DNA of 6,273 bases from positions 1-6,273 of the forward strand of contig CAMBWM010000138.1 in the NCBI GenBank assembly GCA_945871335.1, written 5' to 3'. Origin of the DNA: Polaromonas sp. YR568. Its GTDB lineage: Bacteria; Pseudomonadota; Gammaproteobacteria; Burkholderiales; Burkholderiaceae. Every line of letters starts with the position of its first letter. Position 1 is the stretch's first letter. Below, in pieces: positions 1 through 6,271 of the stretch. The notes under the pieces are model-generated. The model searched no databases, had not been told where the DNA came from, and worked only from the letters and a program-made list of their open reading frames with translations. The position numbers and the translations under genes were made by a program.

Positions 1-90
1 CGAAAAACCGTTGTGCCGCAGGTTCACAGCGATAAGCTCGGCGATGGAGGGCTCGTCCTCCACCACCAAAACCCTGGGTAGTTTTCTCAT
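1..90 (-). CDS. phoB: PhoB phosphate-regulon response regulator (N-terminal 30 codons, cut by window edge)
   Basis: This is the beginning of a response regulator reading leftward out of the window. The visible 30 residues start MRKLPRVLVVEDEPSIAEL and match the opening beta-strand and first helix of a receiver domain; E11 and D12 are the acidic residues that help bind Mg2+ next to the phospho-acceptor aspartate. That aspartate and the DNA-binding domain lie outside the window. E. coli PhoB begins very similarly (ILVVEDE, then NGF), and the position directly after phoU supports PhoB over other OmpR-family regulators. The ATG at 90 shares four bases (ATGA) with the phoU stop, so translation is probably coupled; a modest GGAG lies 11 bases upstream inside phoU. 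PhoB activated by its sensor kinase PhoR binds Pho boxes such as the one before pstS. phoR would be expected farther downstream but is not seen. The identity rests on a short fragment plus context. Confidence 0.88.
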   Translation of the reverse strand, partial: MRKLPRVLVVEDEPSIAELIAVNLRHNGFS

Positions 91-788
91 CTGACGACTG
101 ACTCCACTTGGCTCATGGGCGTGTGGCGTACATCCTCGCCTTTGACGATGAAAATAATTTGTTCTGCAATGTTTTTAGCGTGGTCACCAACCCGCTCAAT
201 CGACTTTGCGAGGAAAAGCAAATCAAGGCTGGGCGAGATAGTGCGCGGGTCTTCCATCATGTAGGTGATCAGTTTGCGCAAAAAACCGTTGTATTCGTCG
301 TCGATTTCGTTGTCCTGCTTGATGATGGCCACTGCCATGGTGGTGTCAAGTCGAGCAAACGAGTCAAGCGTCTTGCGCAGCAGGGCAGCGGCCAGGTCGG
401 AGGCTACGCGCAATTCTGAGCTGGGCAAATTGCGTGGTGTGCCGTTTTGTATGATGGATTTGACCATGCGTGCAATACGGGCGATCTCGTCACCTGCGCG
501 CTCCAGGTTCTGCGTGGTGCGTGAAATTGCCATCAAAAAGCGCAAGTCACGTGCTGTCGGTTGGCGACGGCCAATGGTAGAGATGATCTCGTGGTCAATG
601 CTCATCTCCATCTGGTTGATAACGGCTTCTTTTTCCAGTACCTGTTCTGCTGTCTCCAAACTCAGATGCACCAGTGCATAAATGGCTTGATGCAGTTGAG
701 CCTCAACCAGTCCGCCCATCTCTAAGACATGGGTGGAGATGGAGTTCAGTTCTGTGTCGAACTGGCTGGAGATGTGTTTGTCGCTCAT
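87..788 (-). CDS. phoU: PhoU, phosphate signalling regulator
   Basis: The 233-residue protein has the usual PhoU length and is a soluble, all-helical duplication of two three-helix bundles. Each half carries the metal-binding PhoU signature: ERAGDEIARI at about residues 96-105 and ERVGDHAKNI at about 198-207. PhoU acts at the cytoplasmic face of the inner membrane, where it links the phosphate status of the PstSCAB transporter to the PhoR kinase and keeps the Pho response off when phosphate is plentiful. The ATG at 788 lies only two bases after the pstB stop, and an AGGAAGG ribosome-binding site (about 800-806) lies 11 bases upstream within the end of pstB. The stop overlaps the phoB start. 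Nothing in the sequence looks broken. In E. coli loss of PhoU makes the Pho regulon constitutive; the same role here is inferred from family membership. Confidence 0.96.
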   Translation of the reverse strand: MSDKHISSQFDTELNSISTHVLEMGGLVEAQLHQAIYALVHLSLETAEQVLEKEAVINQMEMSIDHEIISTIGRRQPTARDLRFLMAISRTTQNLERAGDEIARIARMVKSIIQNGTPRNLPSSELRVASDLAAALLRKTLDSFARLDTTMAVAIIKQDNEIDDEYNGFLRKLITYMMEDPRTISPSLDLLFLAKSIERVGDHAKNIAEQIIFIVKGEDVRHTPMSQVESVVR

Positions 789-790
789 GA

Positions 791-1567
791 TTAACCAAAC
801 CTTCCTGTGATGTAGTCTTCTGTTTCGGTGCGTTTTGGCTTGAAGAATATCTGCTCGGTTGCACCGAACTCAATCAGTTCCCCCAGGTACATGTAGGCGG
901 TGAAGTCACTGCAGCGGGCGGCCTGCTGCATATTGTGCGTCACGATGGCAATGGTGTAATCATTTTTGAGCTCATTGATCAGCTCTTCCACCTTGCCGGT
1001 AGAAATCGGATCCAGCGCGGAGGTGGGCTCATCAAGCAGCAGAACCGACGGTTTGACGGCCACGCTGCGGGCGATACAAAGACGTTGCTGCTGACCGCCA
1101 GACAGAGACAGTCCGTTTTGCCCCAGTTTATCTTTGACCTCGTTCCACAGCGCTGCCTTGGTCAAGGCCCATTCGACACGCTCGTCCATGTCGCTTTTGT
1201 TCATGCTCTCGTAGAGCCGCACGCCAAAAGCGATATTTTCATAAATAGTCATCGGGAACGGTGTTGGCTTTTGGAACACCATGCCGATGCGCGCACGAAG
1301 CAAATTCAAGTCCTGCTTTGTGTCTAGGATGTTAGTACCGTAAAAATTGATCTCACCTTCAGCCCGCTGGCCAGGGTACAGGCTGTACATGCGGTTGAGT
1401 GTACGCAGCAGAGTCGATTTTCCACAGCCGGATGGTCCGATAAATGCCGTGACTTTGCGTTCGGCAATGTTCATGGTGACTTCTTTAAGACCGCGAAATT
1501 TACCGTAATAAAAGTCGAGGTTGCGCACCTCGATTGCGTTTTTCAGTTCTTTGAGGGTTTCAGGCAT
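791..1567 (-). CDS. pstB: PstB, phosphate ABC transporter ATP-binding protein
   Basis: This is the ATPase subunit that powers phosphate import on the cytoplasmic side of PstC and PstA. All the ABC motifs are present in the 258 residues: Walker [10 protein letters not shown] at 44-52, Q-loop Q99 (FQKPTPFP), signature LSGGQQQR at 155-162, Walker B VLLLDEP at 175-181, D-loop SALD at 183-186 and the switch histidine H211. The [14 protein letters not shown] stretch and the C-terminal DYITGRFG ending are typical of PstB and separate it from other ABC ATPases. Its length is normal. The ATG at 1567 has only a weak GGA about 8 bases upstream, and an in-frame TGA at 1592-1594 limits extension. It follows pstA after 68 bases, the longest gap among the genes downstream of pstC, and phoU begins two bases after its stop. 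Confidence 0.98.
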   Translation of the reverse strand: MPETLKELKNAIEVRNLDFYYGKFRGLKEVTMNIAERKVTAFIGPSGCGKSTLLRTLNRMYSLYPGQRAEGEINFYGTNILDTKQDLNLLRARIGMVFQKPTPFPMTIYENIAFGVRLYESMNKSDMDERVEWALTKAALWNEVKDKLGQNGLSLSGGQQQRLCIARSVAVKPSVLLLDEPTSALDPISTGKVEELINELKNDYTIAIVTHNMQQAARCSDFTAYMYLGELIEFGATEQIFFKPKRTETEDYITGRFG

Positions 1568-1616
1568 TTTTTCAGTCCGGTTTACATTCAGTCATTAAAT
1601 ATTTGAAAGGAGTCAA

Positions 1617-1632
1617 GTCGGCAGGTCGGCAG
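1617..1632. repeat. Two tandem copies of GTCGGCAG in the pstA-pstB gap
   Basis: The octamer GTCGGCAG occurs twice head to tail at 1617-1624 and 1625-1632, just after the pstA stop and inside the 68-base pstA-pstB spacer. Two copies of an 8-base unit look like a small slippage duplication. No function is evident, and no strong hairpin or terminator is formed. The rest of the spacer is AT-rich (around 1591-1605) without a recognisable promoter. Confidence 0.5.
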
Positions 1633-1635
1633 TTT

Positions 1636-2496
1636 TTAAGCGCTCACTTTTTCACGGAAGAAAACCCGTGCCAGGATATTCAAAACCAGTACGGCCAGGG
1701 TGATAATCAGCGCGCCACCCCAAGCCAAACGTATCCAGTTTTCGTAAGGGCTCATGGCGAATTGAAAAATCACCACCGGCAAGTTGGCCATCGGCTTGCT
1801 CATGTCTGTGCTGTAAAACTGGTTGTTCAAGGCAGTGAACAAAAGTGGTGCGGTTTCACCGCTGATGCGTGCAAGGGCTAACAGCAAGCCCGTGATGACG
1901 CCACTTTTGGCTGCCCGCAATGTGACCAGGGTTGAGACCTTCCAGCGCGGTGCACCCAGCGCAAAGGCTGCTTCGCGAAGACTTCCCGGCACCAGCCTGA
2001 GCATGTTTTCGGTGGTACGCATCACAACCGGAATAGCAATCACCGACAAGGCCAGACTGCCTGCATAGCCTGAGAAACGACCGAAAGTGGCCACAGCGAT
2101 GGCGTATACAAAAAGCCCCAGTACGATGGAAGGGGCCGACAGCATGATGTCGGTGACAAAGCGTGTTAGCTCTGCAGTCTTGCTCTGGTCACCATATTCC
2201 GTCAGGTAGATCCCTGCCAAAATACCAATGGGCGTCGACACCAAAACAGACAAACCCACCATCATCAGGCTACCGACGATGGCATTGCGCAGCCCGCCGC
2301 CCTCTGTGCCCGGTGCCGGCGTGTCTTTGGTCAACAAGTTCCAGTCCAGCGCTGCAATGCCGTTGGAGAAAAGCACAAACAAAATCCACAGCAGCACTGT
2401 CAAACCAAGTGCCATAGCGCACATTGACAAAAACAGTCCTTGCGAATTGGCGCGGCGACGGCGGGCGTAGAGTTGTTGGTTGAAATTGTTCAACAT
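1636..2496 (-). CDS. pstA: PstA, phosphate ABC transporter permease
   Basis: The 286-residue inner-membrane protein forms, with PstC, the translocation channel for phosphate. A basic N-terminus (ARRRRANSQ, 11-19) precedes a first membrane helix at about 22-45; further hydrophobic segments lie at about 71-97, 115-138, 144-160, 198-220 and 259-279, giving six in all. The cytoplasmic coupling loop is at about 173-193 (LREAAFALGAPRWKV), the EAA motif that contacts PstB, and it is followed by ARISGETAPLLFTA at 209-222, characteristic of PstA, with R210 and E214 matching conserved charged positions of the family. The ATG at 2496 is one base past the pstC stop, and an AAAGGG ribosome-binding site lies 8 bases upstream within the end of pstC, so the two permeases are very likely translated together. 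The length and start agree with the family. Confidence 0.97.
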   Translation of the reverse strand: MLNNFNQQLYARRRRANSQGLFLSMCAMALGLTVLLWILFVLFSNGIAALDWNLLTKDTPAPGTEGGGLRNAIVGSLMMVGLSVLVSTPIGILAGIYLTEYGDQSKTAELTRFVTDIMLSAPSIVLGLFVYAIAVATFGRFSGYAGSLALSVIAIPVVMRTTENMLRLVPGSLREAAFALGAPRWKVSTLVTLRAAKSGVITGLLLALARISGETAPLLFTALNNQFYSTDMSKPMANLPVVIFQFAMSPYENWIRLAWGGALIITLAVLVLNILARVFFREKVSA

Positions 2497-2497
2497 G

Positions 2498-3511
2498 TCA
2501 AATGCCCTTTGCTTTCTCGGTGCGGTTGATCAGCAACTTGGCCATGGCCAGCACCACAAAAGTGATTACAAACAGTAGAAACGCCAGCGCAAACAAAGTG
2601 GCGATGTGAAAGTCTGCAGCCTCACCAAATTCATTGGCCAGGGTGGAGGCGATAGATGTACCGGGGGAGAATAAGGAAGTCGGCATCCGGTTGGCATTGC
2701 CGATGACGAAGGTGACAGCCATCGTCTCGCCGAGTGCGCGACCCAGGCCCAGCATGATGCCGCCGATCACGCCGGTTTGCGTATAGGGTAGGACAACGTT
2801 ACGGATGACTTCCCAGGTGGTGCAACCCAAGCCGTAAGCCGATTCACGGAGGATGGGGGGTGTGACGTCGAAAACGTCGCGCATCACGGCGGCAATGAAG
2901 GGCAGCACCATGAAGGCCAGCACAATGCCGGCCGCCAGAATGCCCATGCCGTTGGTTGAGCCGCCGAATAAAAAACCGACCAAAGGCATGCCGCCCAGGA
3001 TTTTTTGCAGAGGTACTTGAAGGTAGTCTGCAAAAAGTGGTGCAAAGACAAACAGACCGAACATGCCGTAAATGATGGAGGGCACAGCCGCCAGTAACTC
3101 GATGGCGGTTCCCAGTGGACGACGCAACCAGGTGGGGCAGGTTTCTGTCAGAAAAACCGCAATTCCAAAAGCCAGGGGCACGGCGATCAGCATGGCAATG
3201 CCTGCGCTGGCCAATGTGCCGACGATGGAGATGGCTGCACCAAATTCTTCGTTGACGACGTCCCATTCGACACGCCATATAAATTGAAGGCCAAATTTTT
3301 GAAATGCCGGCCAAGCATTGATGAACAGCGAAACAATAATGCCCGTCAGGGCCAGCAATACCAGCAGAGAGAAAGTTTGCGTGAGCCGGTGGAAGACGAT
3401 GTCTTGAAATCTTTGCCGCTTGGCGATACCCACCATGTTCGTCTGGCTGGATTCGGTCATCACAGCTTCGGACTGTGCGCTAGATGAATTCATACTGGCT
3501 TCCATACTCAT
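2498..3511 (-). CDS. pstC: PstC, phosphate ABC transporter permease
   Basis: This is the second permease of the phosphate importer. Its 337 residues are slightly longer than the E. coli protein because of a Ser-rich, polar N-terminal tail (about 1-30) of unknown role. Hydrophobic segments lie at about 46-66, 94-120, 133-160, 188-209, 245-270 and 303-327. The cytoplasmic EAA loop is at about 222-242 ([19 protein letters not shown]), followed by [16 protein letters not shown] at 257-272, a near-invariant PstC motif with R258 and E262. [20 protein letters not shown] at 137-156 is also diagnostic. Methionines at 1, 3 and 7 could all start the protein; M1 at 3511 is preferred because AGGG at 3519-3522 sits 7 bases before it. 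It lies 81 bases downstream of pstS, beyond an intrinsic terminator, so its transcription depends on read-through. Confidence 0.97.
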   Translation of the reverse strand: MSMEASMNSSSAQSEAVMTESSQTNMVGIAKRQRFQDIVFHRLTQTFSLLVLLALTGIIVSLFINAWPAFQKFGLQFIWRVEWDVVNEEFGAAISIVGTLASAGIAMLIAVPLAFGIAVFLTETCPTWLRRPLGTAIELLAAVPSIIYGMFGLFVFAPLFADYLQVPLQKILGGMPLVGFLFGGSTNGMGILAAGIVLAFMVLPFIAAVMRDVFDVTPPILRESAYGLGCTTWEVIRNVVLPYTQTGVIGGIMLGLGRALGETMAVTFVIGNANRMPTSLFSPGTSIASTLANEFGEAADFHIATLFALAFLLFVITFVVLAMAKLLINRTEKAKGI

Positions 3512-3540
3512 GACATTACCCTGGCCATTTTGCTTCTTCT

Positions 3541-3576
3541 AAAAAAACCATGGGCCTGCGCGTTGCAGGCCCACGG
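3541..3576 (-). terminator. Intrinsic terminator/attenuator between pstS and pstC
   Basis: In the minus-strand transcript a stem of 12 pairs forms from CCGTGGGCCTGC (3576-3565) and GCAGGCCCATGG (3559-3548), with one G-U pair and a 5-base loop (3560-3564). Seven U residues (3547-3541) follow at once. This is a textbook rho-independent terminator placed 17 bases after the pstS stop and 30 bases before the pstC start. Since pstC, pstA and pstB must still be expressed, partial termination giving excess pstS mRNA is the likely function. On the plus strand the stem is followed by AGGG and then five T residues, a weaker arrangement. Confidence 0.88.
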
Positions 3577-3592
3577 AGGGTTTTTGCAGAAT

Positions 3593-4624
3593 TTACTTCT
3601 GGATTTGTGACCAGACTCTGCTGCGGATCTGGTCAGTCAAGCTGCTAGGCAGGGCGACATAGTCCAGATCGTCGGCCATTTTGGCGCCATTTTTGAAGGC
3701 CCAGTCAAAGAACTTTAGAGCTTCGGCAGAAGCTGCTTTGTCGGCGGGTTGCTTGTACATCAGGATGAACGATGCTGTGCTGATGGGCCAGGAAGTAGCG
3801 CCCTTGGCATTCACCATGGACACGCCCATGCCCGGGACGCTGAACCAGTCAGCGCCGGCAGCGGCCGCAGCAAAGGTCTTGTCATCGGGAGCCACATATC
3901 TGCCATCGGCATTTTGCAGCTGCATGAAATTCATGCCGTTTTTCTTGACGTAAGCGTACTCAACGTAGCCGACCGAGCCTTTGATGCGGTTGACGTTGGC
4001 TGCAACACCTTCGTTGCCTTTGCCGCCGACCGACGAAGCCGCTGGCCACTTGACAGCTGCATTCTTGCCAACCTTGTCGGCCCACTCTTTGCTGATAGCG
4101 CTCAGGTAGTCGGTGAAGTTGAAGGTGGTGCCGGAACCATCAGCACGGTGAACCACGGTGATGGCCACGTCAGGCAGGTTTTTGCCGGGGTTCAGAGCGG
4201 CCAGTTTGGCGTCATTCCATTTGGAGATGGTGCCCATGAATACCTCAGCCAGCACGGGGCCGGTGATGCGCAACTCGCCAGGCTTGAAACCATCGAGGTT
4301 GAGCACGGGAACGGTGCCGCCGATGATGGCGGGGAATTGGACCATGCCGTCCTTGTCCAGCTCGGCGCCGGGCACAGGTGCGTCGGTAGCGCCGAATGTC
4401 ACGGTCTTGGCGCGGATTTGCTTGATACCACCGGACGAACCGATGGATTGGTAGTTCATGCCGGTGCCGGTAACGGCTTTGTAGCCTTCAGCCCATTTGG
4501 CATAGATAGGAAAAGGGAAGGTGGCGCCAGCGCCGGTGATGTCGGCTGCCATTGCCGAACCCATGGCGATGCAGGTGAAGACGGTTGCGGCAACCGTTTT
4601 GAGTAATGTGCGTTTGATGATCAT
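3593..4624 (-). CDS. pstS: PstS, periplasmic phosphate-binding protein
   Basis: The product (343 residues from the ATG at 4624) binds phosphate in the periplasm and delivers it to PstC-PstA. It has a Sec signal peptide: basic MIIKR, a hydrophobic core at about 7-22 and a probable signal-peptidase-I site after AMA (24-26). There is no lipobox, so the protein should be soluble. Phosphate-contacting residues of E. coli PstS are all matched: T35 and F36 in GAGATFPFP, S63 in IGSSGG, D81 in GATDAP, and R150, D152, S154, G155 and T156 in RADGSGTT. KFFDWAF and DLDYVALP near the end are also typical. The reading frame stays open to an ATG at 4684, but that start falls inside the Pho box and would put 20 residues before the signal peptide. 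The ATG at 4624 has GAGGA at 4630-4634, 5 bases upstream, and is clearly preferred. Confidence 0.97.
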   Translation of the reverse strand: MIIKRTLLKTVAATVFTCIAMGSAMAADITGAGATFPFPIYAKWAEGYKAVTGTGMNYQSIGSSGGIKQIRAKTVTFGATDAPVPGAELDKDGMVQFPAIIGGTVPVLNLDGFKPGELRITGPVLAEVFMGTISKWNDAKLAALNPGKNLPDVAITVVHRADGSGTTFNFTDYLSAISKEWADKVGKNAAVKWPAASSVGGKGNEGVAANVNRIKGSVGYVEYAYVKKNGMNFMQLQNADGRYVAPDDKTFAAAAAGADWFSVPGMGVSMVNAKGATSWPISTASFILMYKQPADKAASAEALKFFDWAFKNGAKMADDLDYVALPSSLTDQIRSRVWSQIQK

Positions 4625-4629
4625 AGAAG

Positions 4630-4634
4630 TCCTC
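4630..4634 (-). promoter_or_regulatory. Ribosome-binding site that fixes the pstS start
   Basis: GAGGA on the minus strand lies 5 bases before the ATG at 4624. It is the strongest Shine-Dalgarno match near the pstS start and supports this ATG over the in-frame ATG 60 bases upstream at 4684. Confidence 0.75.
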
Positions 4635-4640
4635 GTTGCG

Positions 4641-4659
4641 GTAGTGAAAAAAACACTAC
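4641..4659 (-). repeat. Inverted repeat with a seven-T loop near the pstS transcription start
   Basis: On the minus strand GTAGTG (4659-4654), a loop of seven T residues and CACTAC (4646-4641) form a perfect 6-base-pair inverted repeat, ending six bases before the pstS ribosome-binding site. If transcription starts about seven bases past the proposed -10 element, near 4655, the first arm would be only partly transcribed. It could therefore be either a 5'-end mRNA hairpin or a DNA-level feature; the sequence alone does not decide. Confidence 0.5.
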
Positions 4660-4661
4660 GG

Positions 4662-4667
4662 ACTTTA
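4662..4667 (-). promoter_or_regulatory. Probable -10 element of the pstS promoter
   Basis: TAAAGT on the minus strand matches four of six bases of the sigma-70 -10 consensus. It begins 11 bases after the second TGTCA of the Pho box, roughly the spacing of PhoB-activated promoters, where the Pho box stands in for a -35 element. No good -35 hexamer is present at the normal distance, as expected for an activator-dependent promoter. Confidence 0.5.
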
Positions 4668-4676
4668 GGTTGGCAA

Positions 4677-4695
4677 CATGACATTTGTGTGACAA
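4677..4695 (-). promoter_or_regulatory. Pho box (PhoB-binding site) before pstS
   Basis: The minus strand reads TTGTCACACAAATGTCATG, with two direct TGTCA repeats (4694-4690 and 4683-4679) exactly 11 bases apart. This is the layout of the E. coli Pho-box consensus, in which two CTGTCA half-sites are separated by an AT-rich segment. It lies about 53 bases before the pstS ATG and just upstream of a suitable -10 element. PhoB made from the last visible gene of the same operon would bind here when phosphate is scarce. Confidence 0.87.
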
Positions 4696-4708
4696 GCAGA
4701 TCTTGTCA
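4690..4708. repeat. 7-5-7 palindrome overlapping the upstream half of the Pho box
   Basis: TGACAAG (4690-4696), five spacer bases and CTTGTCA (4702-4708) form a perfect inverted repeat. Its left arm contains the first TGTCA half-site of the Pho box, so a third TGTCA-type half-site lies upstream in the opposite orientation. It may be an added PhoB half-site, the site of another dimeric regulator, or chance. Confidence 0.55.
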
Positions 4709-4729
4709 TATTTTCCAGTGCCGTGCTGG

Positions 4730-4761
4730 CGATCGGGCTGGCGTAAGCCCGAGGGCGATCG
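4730..4761 (-). terminator. Hairpin just after the MATE gene, possible weak terminator
   Basis: A 6-base-pair stem, CGGGCT (4734-4739) with AGCCCG (4746-4751), has a 6-base loop and can be extended by CGAT-ATCG pairing (4730-4733 with 4758-4761) across a 6-base bulge. It starts 3 bases after the MATE stop. In the minus-strand transcript no U-run follows, so it is not a standard intrinsic terminator there; on the plus strand it is followed by TTTT but there is no plus-strand gene to serve. It may mark the 3' end of the MATE transcript, with low certainty. Confidence 0.3.
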
Positions 4762-4763
4762 TT

Positions 4764-6119
4764 TTAGACCCTTTTAGGGGTATCCCGTGGAGCTCTCATG
4801 GCCCGCCACAAAAGAGCCAGGAAGCTCAGCGCCACAGCCGCCAGGGCGAGCGTCGCTGCTGACCAGAAACTGCCTGGAACGGGTGCCGCCGGCAGGCTGG
4901 CGCTGCCTCCATAGGCCAGGAAATAGCCGCCGGCCAAGCCCAGACCCCACAGCAGGACCCCGTAGATCAGCAGGGGCACCAGGGTAATTCGGTAGCATCG
5001 CAGCAAAAAAGCGCACACCGCCTGGACTGAGTCGGCCAAATGGTAGAGCGCCACCCAGCCCAGCAGCGAGGACGCCGCTAACACCACTTCAGGGTTGCGC
5101 GAAAACCAGGCCGGAATCTGCTGGCTCAGCAACCAAAGAAAAAGGGCCAATGCCGTGGCGCTGAGAGCCGACATGCTAAGAGACATACCAACAACGCGTC
5201 TTGCCAGTGCCGGCTCGCCGGCGCCTAACCAGTAAGACACGCGGGCGCTGCTGGCAATCGCCAGCGACAGCGGAACCATGTAAAGAAGCGCCGCCAGACT
5301 GGCAGCGATTTGGTGGCTGGCTGCCGCCACGGTGCCCAGCCGCGCTATGAAAAGTGCCATCAGTGTGAAGGAAGTCACCTCGACCATGTATGAAAGACCG
5401 GCCGGCAGACCCAGTCTTGCGAAGCTGGCAATCTGCCGCCAGTCGGGCTTTTCCATGCGGGCCCAGATCCGGTAGGGCCGGTAAATCGGGTTGCTTCGCA
5501 AAAGCAGAACCGCCATCAGCAGTAAAAAATAATTGACCACCAGAGTGGCCCACGCGCAACCCACAGCGCCTTGGGGTGCCAGGCCCGCGCCGCCGGCGAC
5601 AAACCAGATCGACAGCGGAATTTTCACGGCCAGCGCAGCGACTTGCAGCCAGGTGACCAGCACCGGTTTACCCAATGCCTGGTTGAGCGTGCTGAACTGC
5701 CGGAACAAGAGCGAAGGCGCAAAGGCCAGGGCCAGCACGGCCAGATAAGCGCGCACCTCAGCTTGCATGTCTGGCGGTATGTCGGCCCACTGCAGCAAGC
5801 GGCCGGGCAGCAGCAAAATGGCCATGCCGGCACAACTCAAAAGCGCGCTCAGGTAAAGGCTCTGGCGAATCGACTGGCCCAGCGCATGGTGCTGTTGGGC
5901 ACCGCGCATCTGCGCCCAGATGGGTAAAAGTGCCTGGATGACGCCGATCAAACCGACATAAACACTGATGTAAATAGCCGAGCCAACCGACAGGGCAGCC
6001 AGCGCTGTGTCACTGTAGCGTCCGGCAATCACGGTGTCTGCCACCCCGAAGGCCATCACTGCCAGTTGCCCCAGCAGCACGGTTCCGGCATGGCGCAAGA
6101 TGAGTTTGAGTTCTTTCAC
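4764..6119 (-). CDS. MATE-family multidrug/Na+ efflux transporter (NorM-like)
   Basis: From the GTG at 6119 the product is 451 residues, normal for this inner-membrane antiporter family, which exports drugs or other organic cations using a Na+ or H+ gradient. About twelve hydrophobic segments are visible. Family signatures include VADTVIAGRYSDTALAALSVG at about 26-46 (first helix and loop), HQIAASLAALLYMVPLSLA at about 269-287 and DSVQAVCAFLLRCYRIT at about 363-379. In the last, the Gly of the usual L-R-G-Y segment appears as Cys. The frame is open to a GTG at 6200, but that would add a polar, Pro/Gly-rich tail and overlap a plausible upstream reading frame by over 80 bases. The GTG at 6119 overlaps the upstream stop as GTGA, suggesting coupling, though it has no clear ribosome-binding site. 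The substrate is unknown. It precedes pstS by 139 bases and is probably not a functional part of the Pst system. Confidence 0.92.
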   Translation of the reverse strand: MKELKLILRHAGTVLLGQLAVMAFGVADTVIAGRYSDTALAALSVGSAIYISVYVGLIGVIQALLPIWAQMRGAQQHHALGQSIRQSLYLSALLSCAGMAILLLPGRLLQWADIPPDMQAEVRAYLAVLALAFAPSLLFRQFSTLNQALGKPVLVTWLQVAALAVKIPLSIWFVAGGAGLAPQGAVGCAWATLVVNYFLLLMAVLLLRSNPIYRPYRIWARMEKPDWRQIASFARLGLPAGLSYMVEVTSFTLMALFIARLGTVAAASHQIAASLAALLYMVPLSLAIASSARVSYWLGAGEPALARRVVGMSLSMSALSATALALFLWLLSQQIPAWFSRNPEVVLAASSLLGWVALYHLADSVQAVCAFLLRCYRITLVPLLIYGVLLWGLGLAGGYFLAYGGSASLPAAPVPGSFWSAATLALAAVALSFLALLWRAMRAPRDTPKRV

Positions 6120-6271
6120 GAGCCAGGCATTAGGCGGCGGAAAACCACCACGTTTTCGCTGCGGTCCATAGGCCGTCGAATCATGATCAAGCGCTGCCAC
6201 TCTTTTTCAGGGTGGGTCTGTTTCATTGCGGCCAGGGAGCCGCTGTCAACCACCATGTAAGGGCAGTTCTG
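6116..6271 (-). CDS. Unrecognised protein, C-terminal 51 residues (cut by window edge)
   Basis: An open frame enters from the right edge and ends with TGA at 6116-6118. It reads QNCPYMVVDSGSLAAMKQ at the window edge and ends with FRRLMPGS. Composition is protein-like: a mixed hydrophobic and charged sequence, a basic tail with several Arg, and codons mostly ending in G or C like the neighbours. Its stop overlaps the MATE GTG by four bases, a layout usual for adjacent genes of one operon. I do not recognise the family and assign no function. The main alternative is that the MATE gene begins at 6200 and this frame is open by chance; the coupled overlap and the unlikely look of the MATE extension argue against that. 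An ATG at 6256 or 6226 could in principle start a very short protein, but a longer gene running off the window is more likely. Confidence 0.6.
   Translation of the reverse strand, partial: QNCPYMVVDSGSLAAMKQTHPEKEWQRLIMIRRPMDRSENVVVFRRLMPGS

Noticed and set aside
3..292. Twelve-base direct repeat AAAAACCGTTGT at 3-14 and 281-292
   Set aside because: Both copies encode Asn-Gly-Phe within unrelated conserved coding sequence (phoB and phoU) on the same strand. A coincidence of codon choice is the simplest reading.
1585..1616. Possible sigma-70 promoter before pstB (TTGACT at 1611-1616 on the minus strand)
   Set aside because: The -35-like TTGACT is good, but no acceptable -10 hexamer occurs 16-18 bases downstream; the AT-rich TTTAAT is only 11 bases away.
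2844..3314. Minus-strand 156-codon open frame within pstC
   Set aside because: It is the alternate frame of pstC on the same strand, rich in Arg, His and Cys, with no plausible fold or ribosome-binding site.
3749..4606. Long plus-strand open frame of 285 codons opposite pstS
   Set aside because: It lies wholly antisense to pstS, whose sequence shows strong family motifs throughout. The antisense frame has His/Gly/Asp-rich low-plausibility composition and no recognisable domain; it is a shadow of biased codon use in a GC-rich gene.
4715..4729. Short CCAG/CTGG inverted repeat upstream of the pstS promoter
   Set aside because: It has only four Watson-Crick pairs plus two wobble pairs and no following U-run, which is too weak to call.
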